A DNA stretch of 64,000 nucleotides. Origin: JAVBLY01 sp031553035 (lineage in GTDB: Bacteria > Bacillota > Clostridia > Peptostreptococcales > Anaerovoracaceae). The stretch lies in contig JAVBLY010000009.1 of NCBI GenBank assembly GCA_031553035.1, positions 181,233 to 245,232 on the forward strand, read 5' to 3'. How positions within the stretch are numbered: the stretch's first letter is position 1; every line of letters starts with the position of its first letter. Positions 1-8,610 of this stretch are shown here, piece by piece. Under the pieces are notes generated by a model. The model was not told the DNA's origin. It ran no database searches and saw only the letters and a program-made list of their open reading frames with translations. The position numbers were made by a program, and so were the translations under genes.

Positions 1-132
1 TCCGATACCGGAATGATCTTTGTCCCCAGTATCGACGGGCGAAGTCATGTTCCCAGCGAAAATACAAACTCCCGTGATTTGCTCACGGGAGCTCAATTTC
101 TTTTAGATACCGTTCTGGTTGAATTACAATGA
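1..132 (+). CDS. M20-family amidohydrolase/carbamoylase, C-terminal fragment
   Basis: The window opens inside a reading frame that ends at a TGA at 130-132. The 43 visible residues contain GMIFVPSIDGRSHVPSE followed by a helix, the usual C-terminal end of M20-family N-carbamoyl-amino-acid hydrolases and allantoate amidohydrolases (hydantoinase/carbamoylase family). The family hydrolyses ureido or amide bonds using two metal ions, and the His of the GRSH motif belongs to the active-site region. The rest of the gene lies to the left of the window, so completeness and substrate cannot be judged. No terminator is evident directly after the stop codon. Confidence 0.72.
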   Translation, partial: SDTGMIFVPSIDGRSHVPSENTNSRDLLTGAQFLLDTVLVELQ

Positions 133-410
133 GACAAATATATAAAACTTTTATTGAGATCAGCTACTTCTTTTGATACACCTCTTCCCCTTCGAAACAA
201 ACAATATGCGGATCGTATTGTTATCGAATCTGTTTGGTGAAAAATGTACTATTATTTTGTAACTAAGAATATCGTCAAAATGAATCGAACAATATTTCAG
301 TCAATTATTTTAAAAATCACATCGATGCTATACAGTTCTCCTTACTTGTCTTTTTTTAATGTCAAAACAAAGAAGTTTATGATAACAAACAGTGGCAAAC
401 CAGATTATTA
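133..410. other. Non-coding stretch with one inverted repeat
   Basis: About 280 AT-rich bases separate the hydrolase stop from the promoter of the surface-protein gene. I see no convincing gene: a 60-codon open frame at 244-426 has no ribosome binding site and a low-complexity product. An imperfect inverted repeat occupies 191-228, with an inner stem AACAATA (200-206) / TATTGTT (216-222) and outer TTCGA (191-195) / TCGAA (224-228). It could be a transcript-end hairpin, although no T-run follows. Confidence 0.4.
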
Positions 411-419
411 TGCTATAAT
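411..419 (+). promoter_or_regulatory. Extended -10 promoter of the surface-protein gene
   Basis: TGCTATAAT (TG at 411-412, TATAAT at 414-419) matches an extended -10 element about 65 bases ahead of the chosen start at 486. No clear -35 hexamer lies 17 bases upstream, which is common for extended -10 promoters. Confidence 0.5.
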
Positions 420-485
420 GAACTAACATTAAATGCCAAGATCTGGAACTGTGATATGGAGCTACATAGTGAAGAGGAGAGGATT

Positions 486-2897
486 ATGAAAACGGCAATG
501 AGAAAATTTACAATTCTTATGACGATAGTATTAGTCTTTATGCTTATGCCTGCTGATATTTCTGCTGATTCAGATACTACAGGTCCAGTCTTAAAACGAG
601 TGTGGTTTGAAAAAACAGATTACACATATGGTGATGAAATAAATATCTTTTTTGAAATCACTGACGATATGTCAGGTGTCGATAAAGAAGAGATATATTT
701 TAACATTGGATCTGCTGATGGCAGAAGTGGTGCAGGTACAGGTGAGAAAGGCAAATTAGTATCTGAAAATATATATCAGGTAGCTATATCAAATTTCAAT
801 TTTAAATCTGGTACATATTCGATTGATTATGTTAGCTTATTTGATTTAGCTGGTAACAGGAGTGTTTTTACTAAGGATAATTTTTCCTGGGAGAACCCTT
901 TGCCAAATGTTGCTTCAATGAATTTTTTCAATCCCGGATATGTGGCAGATAAAACTCCCAAAATAAAATCTATTTCATCTTCAATAATAAAAAGATCAAA
1001 TGGAGATTACTCCAAATACAATGCTTACCCCGGAGATAGTTTATTGATTAAAGTTGATGCGGATGATGCAGAATGTATTCTTATTTCATATTATTGCAAA
1101 GAGGATGGGAATTATTCTATAGGAGATGTGTTGTACCCTTCTTCCTCAAATTCAAAATCTTTTGTGAAAGAAATCGTACTTACAGAAAAAATGCTAACCA
1201 GTGAATATAATCTGGGATCTGTAATGGCAGTGAACGGATCTGCTAATGACACCCCGTCAATAAATAGTGCATGGAAATTTAAATTCAAATATTACAATAA
1301 AAAGCGTATGAAAGTTCCCGAACTGCCTATTATCTCAAGCGTTAAAATGAATAAAAAAGCATTTAAACCAGGAGAAGAAATTTCAATCAAAATGATCATA
1401 GAAGATAAAGATCAATATGCTGAATATGATGTGAATGATCCAGAGCTAGCAATTGCCGTTTCCGCACACCCGGAAGGCTCCAATAACATAAACCTGAGCG
1501 GTAAGGGTGTAAGTGGGCATCTTCAGTATAAGAGCCCTGTTATCAGTAATGGTCAAACAACAGGATATTTGTTTGAAGGGAAAATCAAAGTTCCTGCAAA
1601 TGCACAGGAAGGAACATATAAGTTTATGTATGGTCCTAATTCCACAACATTCCAATATGGTAGACTAGGCGTATATATAGATTATTCAAGTCCAGAATCA
1701 GGACGTACATTTAAGATCAGTTCTATTTTTTCGGGAATACAAAATGAATCGCTCCTTGTTGGAGAATATTTTGACCCGGGTGGCGGCGTAAAAGCCATAC
1801 TCGCTGATGGCACAGATGTTACTGCAAAAATGGAAATCGAAAGTTTTGTGGATTCTAGTGCAGTCGGGGTTTATCTTGTAAAATATAAATATTCTAAGTG
1901 GAATTCTGATGAAAATAAAAATGATTTATACATGTCATTTCGCTGGGTAGGCATAACGGAGCTTATCCCAGATGAGGAATACCCAGGTGAGACTCCACTT
2001 GCAATAACAGATGACACTCTGAAAATAGGTGCAAAATCAGCAGATGCCACTATAAGTTTAAATGGAAAGAAAATCGCATTTAATACTAAGCTTACTGCGA
2101 AAGGGGATTATAAATTAAGTGCAAGTACTAAAACTGCCAAGGCTATAGTAGATAAAAGTGGTCCTGCCATATCTCACAAGATTATTAATAAAAAAACAAT
2201 CAAAATAGTGGTAAATGATCCGGCAGGAGTAAAAACAGTAAAATACTTATCAGGCAAACAAACAAAGTCAAAAGTGAAGTCTAAAGGTAAAATGATAAAT
2301 AAATCGCACACAATGAACGCGAAAGACGGCTTAATACTTACTGTTTATGCTGTAGATAAGTTCGGTAATAGCTCAATAAAGACCATTAAAATATCAAGAA
2401 AAGTAAAAAGCGTCAAAACATTACCCAGAATTTACCTTGTAAAAGGCAAGACTATTAAACTACCACCAGCTAAAGTATCGCCTGACTACGCTACAAAGAA
2501 ATCCGTAAAATGGAAATCAAAGAATTCAGGTGTTGCTAAAATTACTAAAAGCAAAATCAAAGGTATAAAAAAGGGTAAGACAGTATTAAGTGTAACTACG
2601 AACGACGGAAAGAAAACAGCAAAATGTGTTGTGGTTGTTGTTTCAAAAGCAAAGAAGTTAAAGTCACTGAAAATATCACCGGCCAACTCGACTATAAGCG
2701 CAGGAAAGTCATTTCAAACTAAAACCACACTTAACCCGACGAATGCAACTGGTATAATTCCAACCTATAAATCAAGCAATTCCAAAATAATCAAAGTAGA
2801 CAAACTGGGCAAGGTAACAGCAGTTAAAAAAGGAAACGCGACTATAACGGTAAGGGCTGGAGGCAAGACCGCTGCATGTAAAGTTACGGTAAAGTAA
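486..2897 (+). CDS. Secreted surface protein with Ig-like and two C-terminal Big_2 domains
   Basis: A large exported protein of about 803 residues. I chose the ATG at 486 because GAAGAGGAGAGG lies just upstream and the product then begins with a basic, hydrophobic signal peptide (MKTAMRKFTILMTIVLVF..., cleavage near ISA-DSD). The middle has several Ig-like beta-sandwich segments. One of them (about residues 430-500, with GEYFDPGGGVKA) resembles the DUF5011/Big_3 type. The last 160 residues form two Lys-rich bacterial Ig-like group 2 (Big_2) repeats at about 645-725 and 727-803, each with a KxKGIKKGK or KVTAVKKGN turn followed by T(V/I)xV. There is no LPXTG signal or S-layer domain, so it is probably held at the wall by charge or is released. 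The role is unknown; adhesion or a structural function is an inference. Confidence 0.75.
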   Translation: MKTAMRKFTILMTIVLVFMLMPADISADSDTTGPVLKRVWFEKTDYTYGDEINIFFEITDDMSGVDKEEIYFNIGSADGRSGAGTGEKGKLVSENIYQVAISNFNFKSGTYSIDYVSLFDLAGNRSVFTKDNFSWENPLPNVASMNFFNPGYVADKTPKIKSISSSIIKRSNGDYSKYNAYPGDSLLIKVDADDAECILISYYCKEDGNYSIGDVLYPSSSNSKSFVKEIVLTEKMLTSEYNLGSVMAVNGSANDTPSINSAWKFKFKYYNKKRMKVPELPIISSVKMNKKAFKPGEEISIKMIIEDKDQYAEYDVNDPELAIAVSAHPEGSNNINLSGKGVSGHLQYKSPVISNGQTTGYLFEGKIKVPANAQEGTYKFMYGPNSTTFQYGRLGVYIDYSSPESGRTFKISSIFSGIQNESLLVGEYFDPGGGVKAILADGTDVTAKMEIESFVDSSAVGVYLVKYKYSKWNSDENKNDLYMSFRWVGITELIPDEEYPGETPLAITDDTLKIGAKSADATISLNGKKIAFNTKLTAKGDYKLSASTKTAKAIVDKSGPAISHKIINKKTIKIVVNDPAGVKTVKYLSGKQTKSKVKSKGKMINKSHTMNAKDGLILTVYAVDKFGNSSIKTIKISRKVKSVKTLPRIYLVKGKTIKLPPAKVSPDYATKKSVKWKSKNSGVAKITKSKIKGIKKGKTVLSVTTNDGKKTAKCVVVVVSKAKKLKSLKISPANSTISAGKSFQTKTTLNPTNATGIIPTYKSSNSKIIKVDKLGKVTAVKKGNATITVRAGGKTAACKVTVK

Positions 2898-2913
2898 AAA
2901 ACGTCAGTTTTTT
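2896..2913. terminator. Possible weak convergent terminator
   Basis: AAAAAAC-GTCA-GTTTTTT (2896-2913) forms a short AT-rich stem that overlaps both stop codons, of the surface-protein gene (+) and the Fic gene (-). The A-run and T-run could serve transcription from either side, but the stem has only one G-C pair. Confidence 0.3.
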
Positions 2914-3515
2914 AGCGTCTCTGTTTTATATGTATTATAACCCTCATAAGAATAACTTGCATCGATCCCTTTCATATAGACTTCTCTGTCGTTTACCTTG
3001 TTGGTCAAAGCTCCTTTAAGCAATTCCCTGATTTCTAAATCTTTTATAGGACTTCGTTCCATTGCAAGCAGATAGCTGTCTTTATCTATATTGCTCCAGT
3101 CGATCACTTGTCCAATTTCATTTTTCAAGATTACATCAAGCCATATTCTCATGCTGCGTCCATTTCCTTCTCTGAATGGATGGGCAACGTTCATTTCGAC
3201 ATATTTTGCAATTATTTCATTAAAACTAGTTTGTTTCATTCTTGATATTTCTGTAAGGGCTTTTTCTAAATACATTACCGGTGCAAATCTAAAATTTCCT
3301 TTAGATATATTATCTACTCTCGTTTTGCCTGCAAATTCATATATGTCACCAAACAAATATCCATGTATTTTAGCGAGCCCCTCATAAGTACCTACCGGAA
3401 ATGTATCAAGCAAACCTGATTCGAACAGCTCAAGTGCTTTGGTTTTACTGATTCTTTCTTCTTTTTCGGCCAACTCTACACTATTTGTGATCCCAAGTTT
3501 ATTTTCAATTATCAT
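2904..3515 (-). CDS. Fic-domain AMP transferase with built-in inhibitory helix (class III)
   Basis: A 203-residue Fic protein. The core motif HPFREGNGRSMR starts at residue 112. It contains the catalytic His, the metal-binding Glu and the GNGR anion-binding loop, so it should be active in transferring AMP from ATP onto a hydroxyl side chain of a target protein. Near the C-terminus SYSYEG (residues 187-192) fits the inhibitory pattern [ST]xxxE[GN]. This makes it a class III Fic protein, like Neisseria NmFic, that restrains itself and needs no separate antitoxin; none is encoded next to it. The ATG at 3515 has an AAAGGAT site 7-8 bases upstream. An ATG at 3542 would add nine residues but has no ribosome binding site. 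A TATAAT on the minus strand (3556-3561) would give a short leader. The target is unknown. Confidence 0.85.
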   Translation of the reverse strand: MIIENKLGITNSVELAEKEERISKTKALELFESGLLDTFPVGTYEGLAKIHGYLFGDIYEFAGKTRVDNISKGNFRFAPVMYLEKALTEISRMKQTSFNEIIAKYVEMNVAHPFREGNGRSMRIWLDVILKNEIGQVIDWSNIDKDSYLLAMERSPIKDLEIRELLKGALTNKVNDREVYMKGIDASYSYEGYNTYKTETLKN

Positions 3516-3593
3516 AATTTTATCCTTTAATATTTGCAACATGCTTTATGTTTGTATTATATCATAAATGCAGCCTCTCATTATTTAGATTTA

Positions 3594-3602
3594 TGCTATA
3601 AT
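3594..3602 (+). promoter_or_regulatory. Extended -10 promoter of the antiporter gene
   Basis: TGCTATAAT at 3594-3602 is an extended -10 element about 87 bases ahead of the antiporter start. It has the same form as the element in front of the surface-protein gene. The Fic gene's own -10 (3556-3561, minus strand) lies close by, so this short spacer appears to hold divergent promoters. Confidence 0.45.
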
Positions 3603-3688
3603 TAATATCGTTGGCATTTCGATGAGCTTGTGATTTCAACAGAATAGTAGATAATTATGCATACTAAATTATAAAAGAGAGGTTTATT

Positions 3689-5071
3689 ATGGAGAACGAA
3701 GTACTTAAGGGCAGTCCCGAAAGACCCAATGGAAAAGCGCTCATACCATTCCTGGTATTTTTGTTATGCTTTCTGGGTTCCGGGCTTTTCTTCCAGATAA
3801 GGGGCGTGGAAATGGCATTTTACCAAATGCCTGCACCTGTGGCTATTTTAGTTGGCGTTGCAGTGGCATTTTTTATGTTCAAAGGCACCATAAATGAAAA
3901 ATTCAACCTCTTTGCAAAAGGATGCGGTGATATTAATATCATTACCATGTGCTGCATATATCTGTTCGCCGGTGCTTTTGCCAAGACGGCGGGAGCAATG
4001 GGGGGAGTGGAGTCTACAGCTTTTTTCGGACTGTCCATAATACCACCTCAATTTATCGTGGCTGGAGTATTTTTGATATCCGCATTTCTTGCACTTGCCA
4101 TAGGAAGCGCCATGGCAACAGTCGGGGCTATAGTCCCCATAGGTTTTGAAATGGCTATGCAGACGGACGGGAACATGGCTCTCATGACGGCAGCCGTCGT
4201 ATGCGGAGCTATATTCGGCGATAATTTGTCCATGGTGTCCGATACTACTATCGCGGCAACCAGAACACAGGGCTGTGAGCTTTCAGACAAATTCAAGGTG
4301 AATTTTCTTATCGCACTACCGGCTGCTGTACTTGCTGCTGTACTCTTTATCATTTTCGGGCAGATAGATGCTTCTGCAGTCGCCGGTCAGACCTATGATT
4401 ACAACCTGCTAAAGGTACTCCCATATGTACTTGTACTGGTGCTGGCGTTGATCGGCATCAATGTGTTTGTGGTTCTCAGCACGGGGATTCTGAGTGCAAT
4501 CATAATAGGGTTATCTACGGGAAGCTTCGCATTTATGGAAGGTGTTCAGGCTATATATACGGGCTTTACCAATATGACTGAAATATTCCTGCTTTCAATG
4601 TTTACAGGCGGGCTGGCGGCAATGGTCACTCATTATGGCGGGCTTTCGTGGGCACTGAATAAAATCAAGTCTTTCATAAGAGGCCCCAAGTCTGCACAGG
4701 CAGGGATTGCAGCTCTTGCTTCAGTTTCCGATCTGGCTACGGCAAACAATACCGTTGCCATAATCATATGCGGACCAATCGTAAAAGAGATCAGTAGCAA
4801 GTACAGGATCGACCCCAGAAAGTCAGCGTCTCTGATTGATATATGGGCGTGTATATTCCAGGGGCTTATTCCGTACGGAGCTCAGATACTTCTTGCATCA
4901 AGTCTTTCTGAAGGGCTGGTCAGCCCCATCGATATAGTTCCTTATATGTGGTATACATTTATTCTGGCTGTATTTGCTGTCTTGGCGATATACTTCCCAT
5001 ATTCAGAAGGTACCATCAAAAAGCATCCCTGGGACTGGGATAAAATGAAAGCTATGAAAGCTGCTAAATAA
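3689..5071 (+). CDS. nhaC: NhaC-type Na+/H+ antiporter family transporter
   Basis: An integral membrane protein of 460 residues with about 11 hydrophobic segments. The half-repeats ALAIGSAMATVGAIVPIG and DLATANNTVAIIICGPI, together with CGAIFGDNLSMVSDTTIAATRTQG, are typical of the NhaC branch of the ion transporter superfamily. Members exchange Na+ for H+ or couple ion exchange to organic acid or amino acid movement. AGAGAGG lies 7 bases before the ATG at 3689. It converges on a GlmL/MutL-family gene. NhaC-like genes sit with a GlmL-like gene in clostridial ornithine degradation clusters, so an amino-acid-linked role is possible. Substrate specificity cannot be read here. Confidence 0.8.
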   Translation: MENEVLKGSPERPNGKALIPFLVFLLCFLGSGLFFQIRGVEMAFYQMPAPVAILVGVAVAFFMFKGTINEKFNLFAKGCGDINIITMCCIYLFAGAFAKTAGAMGGVESTAFFGLSIIPPQFIVAGVFLISAFLALAIGSAMATVGAIVPIGFEMAMQTDGNMALMTAAVVCGAIFGDNLSMVSDTTIAATRTQGCELSDKFKVNFLIALPAAVLAAVLFIIFGQIDASAVAGQTYDYNLLKVLPYVLVLVLALIGINVFVVLSTGILSAIIIGLSTGSFAFMEGVQAIYTGFTNMTEIFLLSMFTGGLAAMVTHYGGLSWALNKIKSFIRGPKSAQAGIAALASVSDLATANNTVAIIICGPIVKEISSKYRIDPRKSASLIDIWACIFQGLIPYGAQILLASSLSEGLVSPIDIVPYMWYTFILAVFAVLAIYFPYSEGTIKKHPWDWDKMKAMKAAK

Positions 5072-5078
5072 GGTTTCG

Positions 5079-6449
5079 CTATTCGCCCAGCTTCATTCTA
5101 AGACTTTTTTCTAGAAAAAAAAGTGCTGCCTTTGGATGTACTTTTGAAAGTACGCCTAAAGAAGACATAATGTAGTCGTTATCCACCAGTATCTGAGCAT
5201 TTTCGGTGGGGAAGAGAAGAACTCCGTCTATGTTGTGCTTAGAAATCTTTTTCATTATCTCGACTCTGTTTGGTAGTCTGGTGAGAGCACCGCCGGTTCC
5301 CACTATGTATTTGACCAGACTCAGGTCTTTACCTTCGGCGATAGTGCTGGTTTCTGTATGAACTTTAACAAATTGGATGTTCCCGGCATGTCTCTGGGTT
5401 GCGGTTATGGCAGCCTTTTCTGCCAGCGCTTCCACAAATTTTATTTCTTCAGCATCTTTAGGTACAACATTATATCGTTCCATAACGGGAGTAATGGGGA
5501 AGTCAAGTTTCTTTTCAAGTTTATCTGACCCGATCATTTCAATGATGTTGTTCATATTGACAAAAACACCTAAATCACCCTCCACGGTCCTTTTGGCTTT
5601 GGGCTCGGGGTTTATGAGGATTTTTCCGATGTCTTCCGAAATATCTGTTACGGAATGAAGGTCGGTTGTGGCTCCGCCCACGTCCAATACCATCAGATCA
5701 CCTATCTTGCTGTATAGAAGTTTGGCGCATTCCATCACTGCACCGGGGGTAGGAATGATAGGACCATTCACCAGATCTCTCACATGTTCCATCCCCGGAG
5801 CATGTATTATATGTTCTTCAAAAGCAGTCTGAATGATCCGCCTGGTAGGCTCCACATTCAGCTCGCCAATTCTCGGGTAGACATTATCTACGATGTAGAG
5901 ATGAGCCTTGCTGTAATTGAAGATATTTCTGATTTCGTCCTGATTCTCTATATTACCCGCATATATGACCGGGATAGGCAAATCAAGTTCACGTATCTTC
6001 TCTGCATTGTACAGCGCGGTATCCCGCTCGCCGTTATCTACTCCTCCGGCAATCATTATCAGATTGGGATTGATTTGCTGCAATTTTGTGAGATCATTAT
6101 CTCTTAAACGACCGGAGGTAACCTGATGTAAAATGGCGCCTGCACCTAAGGCGGCTTCTTTTGCAGCTTTGGTCGTCATGTCATGTAAAAGACCGTGGAC
6201 TGTCATTTTAAGACCGCCGGCAGCGCTTGAAGTTGCAAGCATTTCATCATATTCGATGTTGTCTACGCCTTTATTTTTACAAAGATCATCCATAGCGTTT
6301 TTAAGGCCGACTCTGACATCGCCTTCAAGCACAGAAGTATTGGCCTGACCCTGACCCCAGAAAACAGGAGTGTCGCTTTCTATATCGGTAAAAGCGTTTA
6401 CTATTGTTGTTGTTGATCCTATTTCAGCTACTAATGTATCGATTTTCAT
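5079..6449 (-). CDS. GlmL/MutL-family ASKHA ATPase (B12-mutase-associated family)
   Basis: A 456-residue protein of the family named after the glutamate mutase accessory protein GlmL (unrelated to mismatch-repair MutL). It has the actin-like ATPase signature: phosphate-1 loop EIGSTTTIVNAF (residues 9-20), phosphate-2 loop VLDVGGATTDLHSV near the middle, and an adenosine-loop-like VGTGGALTRLPN near the end. Relatives accompany adenosylcobalamin-dependent aminomutases and are thought to maintain or reactivate them. No mutase or B12-binding subunit is found in this window, so its partner is either elsewhere or of another kind. The ATG at 6449 follows GGGAGA. An upstream ATG at 6539 would run into the preceding gene. 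It lies 46 bases downstream of the iron-sulfur gene and is probably co-transcribed with it. Confidence 0.75.
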   Translation of the reverse strand: MKIDTLVAEIGSTTTIVNAFTDIESDTPVFWGQGQANTSVLEGDVRVGLKNAMDDLCKNKGVDNIEYDEMLATSSAAGGLKMTVHGLLHDMTTKAAKEAALGAGAILHQVTSGRLRDNDLTKLQQINPNLIMIAGGVDNGERDTALYNAEKIRELDLPIPVIYAGNIENQDEIRNIFNYSKAHLYIVDNVYPRIGELNVEPTRRIIQTAFEEHIIHAPGMEHVRDLVNGPIIPTPGAVMECAKLLYSKIGDLMVLDVGGATTDLHSVTDISEDIGKILINPEPKAKRTVEGDLGVFVNMNNIIEMIGSDKLEKKLDFPITPVMERYNVVPKDAEEIKFVEALAEKAAITATQRHAGNIQFVKVHTETSTIAEGKDLSLVKYIVGTGGALTRLPNRVEIMKKISKHNIDGVLLFPTENAQILVDNDYIMSSLGVLSKVHPKAALFFLEKSLRMKLGE

Positions 6450-6495
6450 GTTGTCTCCCTGATCGTTAAAGTAATATGGTTCAATTCCCGGGTGT

Positions 6496-7311
6496 CTATC
6501 TGGTATAGCATCTGCCGCATGCATCAGGCTCAGGAACAAATTCGTTTTGCATTTGACAGTATTCCTGGCATTTCACGGTGTCAATACCGTCTTTGGATAT
6601 GGCACCTATGGGGCAGGCATTTATTATACGTTGTGGCACTGACACCGGATTTTCGAATAATCCGTATCTCATGTAATCCTCGGCTATATTTATCTCGTCA
6701 TATGTTTCCTCATTAATGCCGTTTTCGTTGGTATGATTTTTCCCGGAAGGCTCTAACTGTACTTCGGTCAAAATCGAACTGAATCTGCCCCAGGGACCGT
6801 ACTCAGTTCTTATACAGCCGTTTGGACCAAATTCACCCATACCGGCTATATGTGCTGCTATCTTATGTGACCATTCAGGTCTGTTAGAGTCTCTGTTCCA
6901 ATCAGTATGGGGTGTTGACAGAGATGCTTCTCTTCCCCATTCTTCAAGAAAGTCAAGGATAAATGTATTGATATGGGCTGATACAATGATCGACCTGTCG
7001 TATGCATAAGCCCAGGCCTTGCTAACAGCATTCACGTTGTTGTTTTCTATAAAATTGTCCTGTACATATTCGGGAAGGAAGGGCAGGAAGCTTACGATCA
7101 CTGTAGTTCCCGGCCTGTATATTTCCTTAGGGTGTTTGGTCAGACCTGCATCAAATGCATCCATAAATCTTTTATCGTTTGTAAACGCATAACCTAACAG
7201 AGGTAATCCTAATATATCAGTCAGACCTTGACCTTTAATATATTTGGTCATTTCTTCCGCAAGTGCCTCCTGCAAGTGTTTTTTGTAATTCACGCCGAAT
7301 CCGTTATACAT
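6496..7311 (-). CDS. QueG-like iron-sulfur protein
   Basis: A 271-residue soluble protein. The segment HIAGMGEFGPNG (about residues 154-165) and the following GPWGRFSSILTE are seen in epoxyqueuosine-reductase-like and reductive-dehalogenase-like iron-sulfur proteins. Six Cys residues lie at 166, 233 (CPIGAI), 248, 252, 265 and 268 (CGRC). The arrangement differs from the paired CxxCxxCxxxCP ferredoxin motifs of true QueG, so I would not call it a tRNA-modifying enzyme. It could hold one or two [4Fe-4S] clusters. It is the first gene of a likely two-gene unit with the GlmL-family ATPase, and AGAGAGG precedes its ATG. A redox-activating partner for a corrinoid or radical enzyme is a plausible inference. 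Confidence 0.6.
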   Translation of the reverse strand: MYNGFGVNYKKHLQEALAEEMTKYIKGQGLTDILGLPLLGYAFTNDKRFMDAFDAGLTKHPKEIYRPGTTVIVSFLPFLPEYVQDNFIENNNVNAVSKAWAYAYDRSIIVSAHINTFILDFLEEWGREASLSTPHTDWNRDSNRPEWSHKIAAHIAGMGEFGPNGCIRTEYGPWGRFSSILTEVQLEPSGKNHTNENGINEETYDEINIAEDYMRYGLFENPVSVPQRIINACPIGAISKDGIDTVKCQEYCQMQNEFVPEPDACGRCYTR

Positions 7312-7696
7312 TCAGAGTTCCTCTCTACTTCTGCTTTACATAAATAATTAACAAATCATTTGATAGACAAGTCAAAAACGGTTATCCATCAAATTGTACC
7401 ATACGTTTATACCCAATTGTTGATTTTATACAGTTTCACATTCTCATGCTGTGGTTATAAGACCCAAATTGTATGTTATACTGAACTCATATGATACACT
7501 GGAAAACGATTACCCATTTGAATTGCAGCAGCACCTGATGATGCAGGGAGAACAATATGCACACAAGATCATTTTGGAGTACGATTGATATAATTGCTAA
7601 GATTGTTAGAACGCTTTGATGAATTGCTGAAAAGCGGAGAGATACCTCGAAGTAAACGTTATGATTATGATTAATTTATGAAGAGGAGGGTATTCT
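7312..7696. other. Intergenic stretch with possible decayed reading frame
   Basis: There are 385 bases without an intact gene. Two short stretches in the plus direction read like protein. One ends at a TGA at 7586-7588, with ENDYPFELQQHLMMQGEQYA before the stop. The second runs from 7597 to a TAA at 7672-7674 and reads LRLLERFDELLKSGEIPRSK before a short tail. They are in different frames and have no start or ribosome binding site. I take them as a probable remnant of a small gene, not as an active one. The upstream part (7312-7450) holds the likely minus-strand promoter region of the iron-sulfur gene but no element I can name. Confidence 0.3.
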
Positions 7697-8584
7697 GTGG
7701 CATTTTTTAATACACTCAATAATGAAGACTATATAAAACGCATAAAAGGAAAACTGGAAAAACATAAAAAGCTGTCAGGAAAAGAAGAATCTGTACTGGC
7801 TGATATAGCTAAAGGTTACCTCGACATAAAATGGGATGCTGTGGAAATTCTGACAGACGATAATTTTCTGTTTGATGTTGTACAGAATGCGGCAGACGCA
7901 AAGATACAGTCTTTTGCGGTAAAAAAGATGACAGACCAGCCCAAACTATTCGAAATTTCTCAAAAACATCGCGATCTTTACATACGTAAAGATGCGGTTT
8001 CTATGTTGACAGATCAAGATATGCTAATGGATATTGCCAACAGCAATGTGCGCGGAGTTTCAGATGATGCTATTCTAAGACTGAAAGACGAGAACGCACT
8101 GATGAGCCTGGCAAAAAAAGGTAACAAAATAGCCATAAAAATATTAAAATCAGATCAAGTGCTGATGAAAGAACTTGCTCTCGGTGGGAGTCAAGAAGCT
8201 ACAGATATGCTTGATAAATCGCTTTTGGAGAATATAAAACAGGAATTGCCTCTTTCCGTCAGAGGTAGTGTCTGCAATACCCTGGGACATGAATGGAGGG
8301 TGCTTCATGAATGCGCCGATACTAATATGTCATGCAAAAAATGCGACTATTGTGAGAAGGAAGAACACACTTGGATAATAGAAAAAAGCATCGATAAAGG
8401 AAATTCGGGAGCATCATATGAAATTGGTCAAGAGCGCTTTTTTACATGTAAACATTGCAGTGCAGAAAAAAGCGAATTAATTACAAATGAAGAATTAAGA
8501 CTGGAAGCGATTAGAGACAGATATAACAATATGACATTGAAAGAGCAAGAAGCAGAGAAAGATAAATTCTATAATGGCAAGTAG
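7697..8584 (+). CDS. Protein with five short helical repeats and a C-terminal zinc-ribbon
   Basis: A soluble 295-residue protein that I do not recognise as a named family. The GTG at 7697 follows AGGAGGG. Residues about 46-165 hold five degenerate repeats of roughly 22-28 residues with the pattern A(V/I)xxLTDQxxLxxIA (examples: AVKKMTDQPKLFEIS, AVSMLTDQDMLMDIA, AILRLKDENALMSLA), which suggests a HEAT-like helical solenoid. The C-terminal part contains C193, H198, C206, C213-x2-C216-x2-C219, H224 and C251-x2-C254, which look like two zinc-ribbon-like knuckles with repeated HxW motifs (HEW, HTW). The tail is charged and probably coiled. The layout suggests a protein-interaction scaffold with metal-stabilised fingers. 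It stands alone and converges on the DUF2339 gene. Confidence 0.6.
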   Translation: MAFFNTLNNEDYIKRIKGKLEKHKKLSGKEESVLADIAKGYLDIKWDAVEILTDDNFLFDVVQNAADAKIQSFAVKKMTDQPKLFEISQKHRDLYIRKDAVSMLTDQDMLMDIANSNVRGVSDDAILRLKDENALMSLAKKGNKIAIKILKSDQVLMKELALGGSQEATDMLDKSLLENIKQELPLSVRGSVCNTLGHEWRVLHECADTNMSCKKCDYCEKEEHTWIIEKSIDKGNSGASYEIGQERFFTCKHCSAEKSELITNEELRLEAIRDRYNNMTLKEQEAEKDKFYNGK

Positions 8585-8610
8585 AGGCATCAGCCATGGA
8601 AAACAATGTC

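Noticed and set aside
244..426. 60-codon open frame with Met start
   Set aside because: No ribosome binding site, low-complexity product and overlap with the promoter of the next gene.
3613..3634. TTGGCAT-like site upstream of the antiporter gene
   Set aside because: GG and GC are 11 bases apart and TTGC is missing at -12, so it does not fit a sigma-54 promoter.
5079..6449. DNA mismatch repair MutL
   Set aside because: The name is shared, but the protein has ASKHA ATPase loops and none of the GHKL motifs of mismatch-repair MutL.
6496..7311. Epoxyqueuosine reductase QueG
   Set aside because: The Cys spacing does not form the two CxxCxxCxxxCP ferredoxin motifs of QueG, and its catalytic context is not evident.
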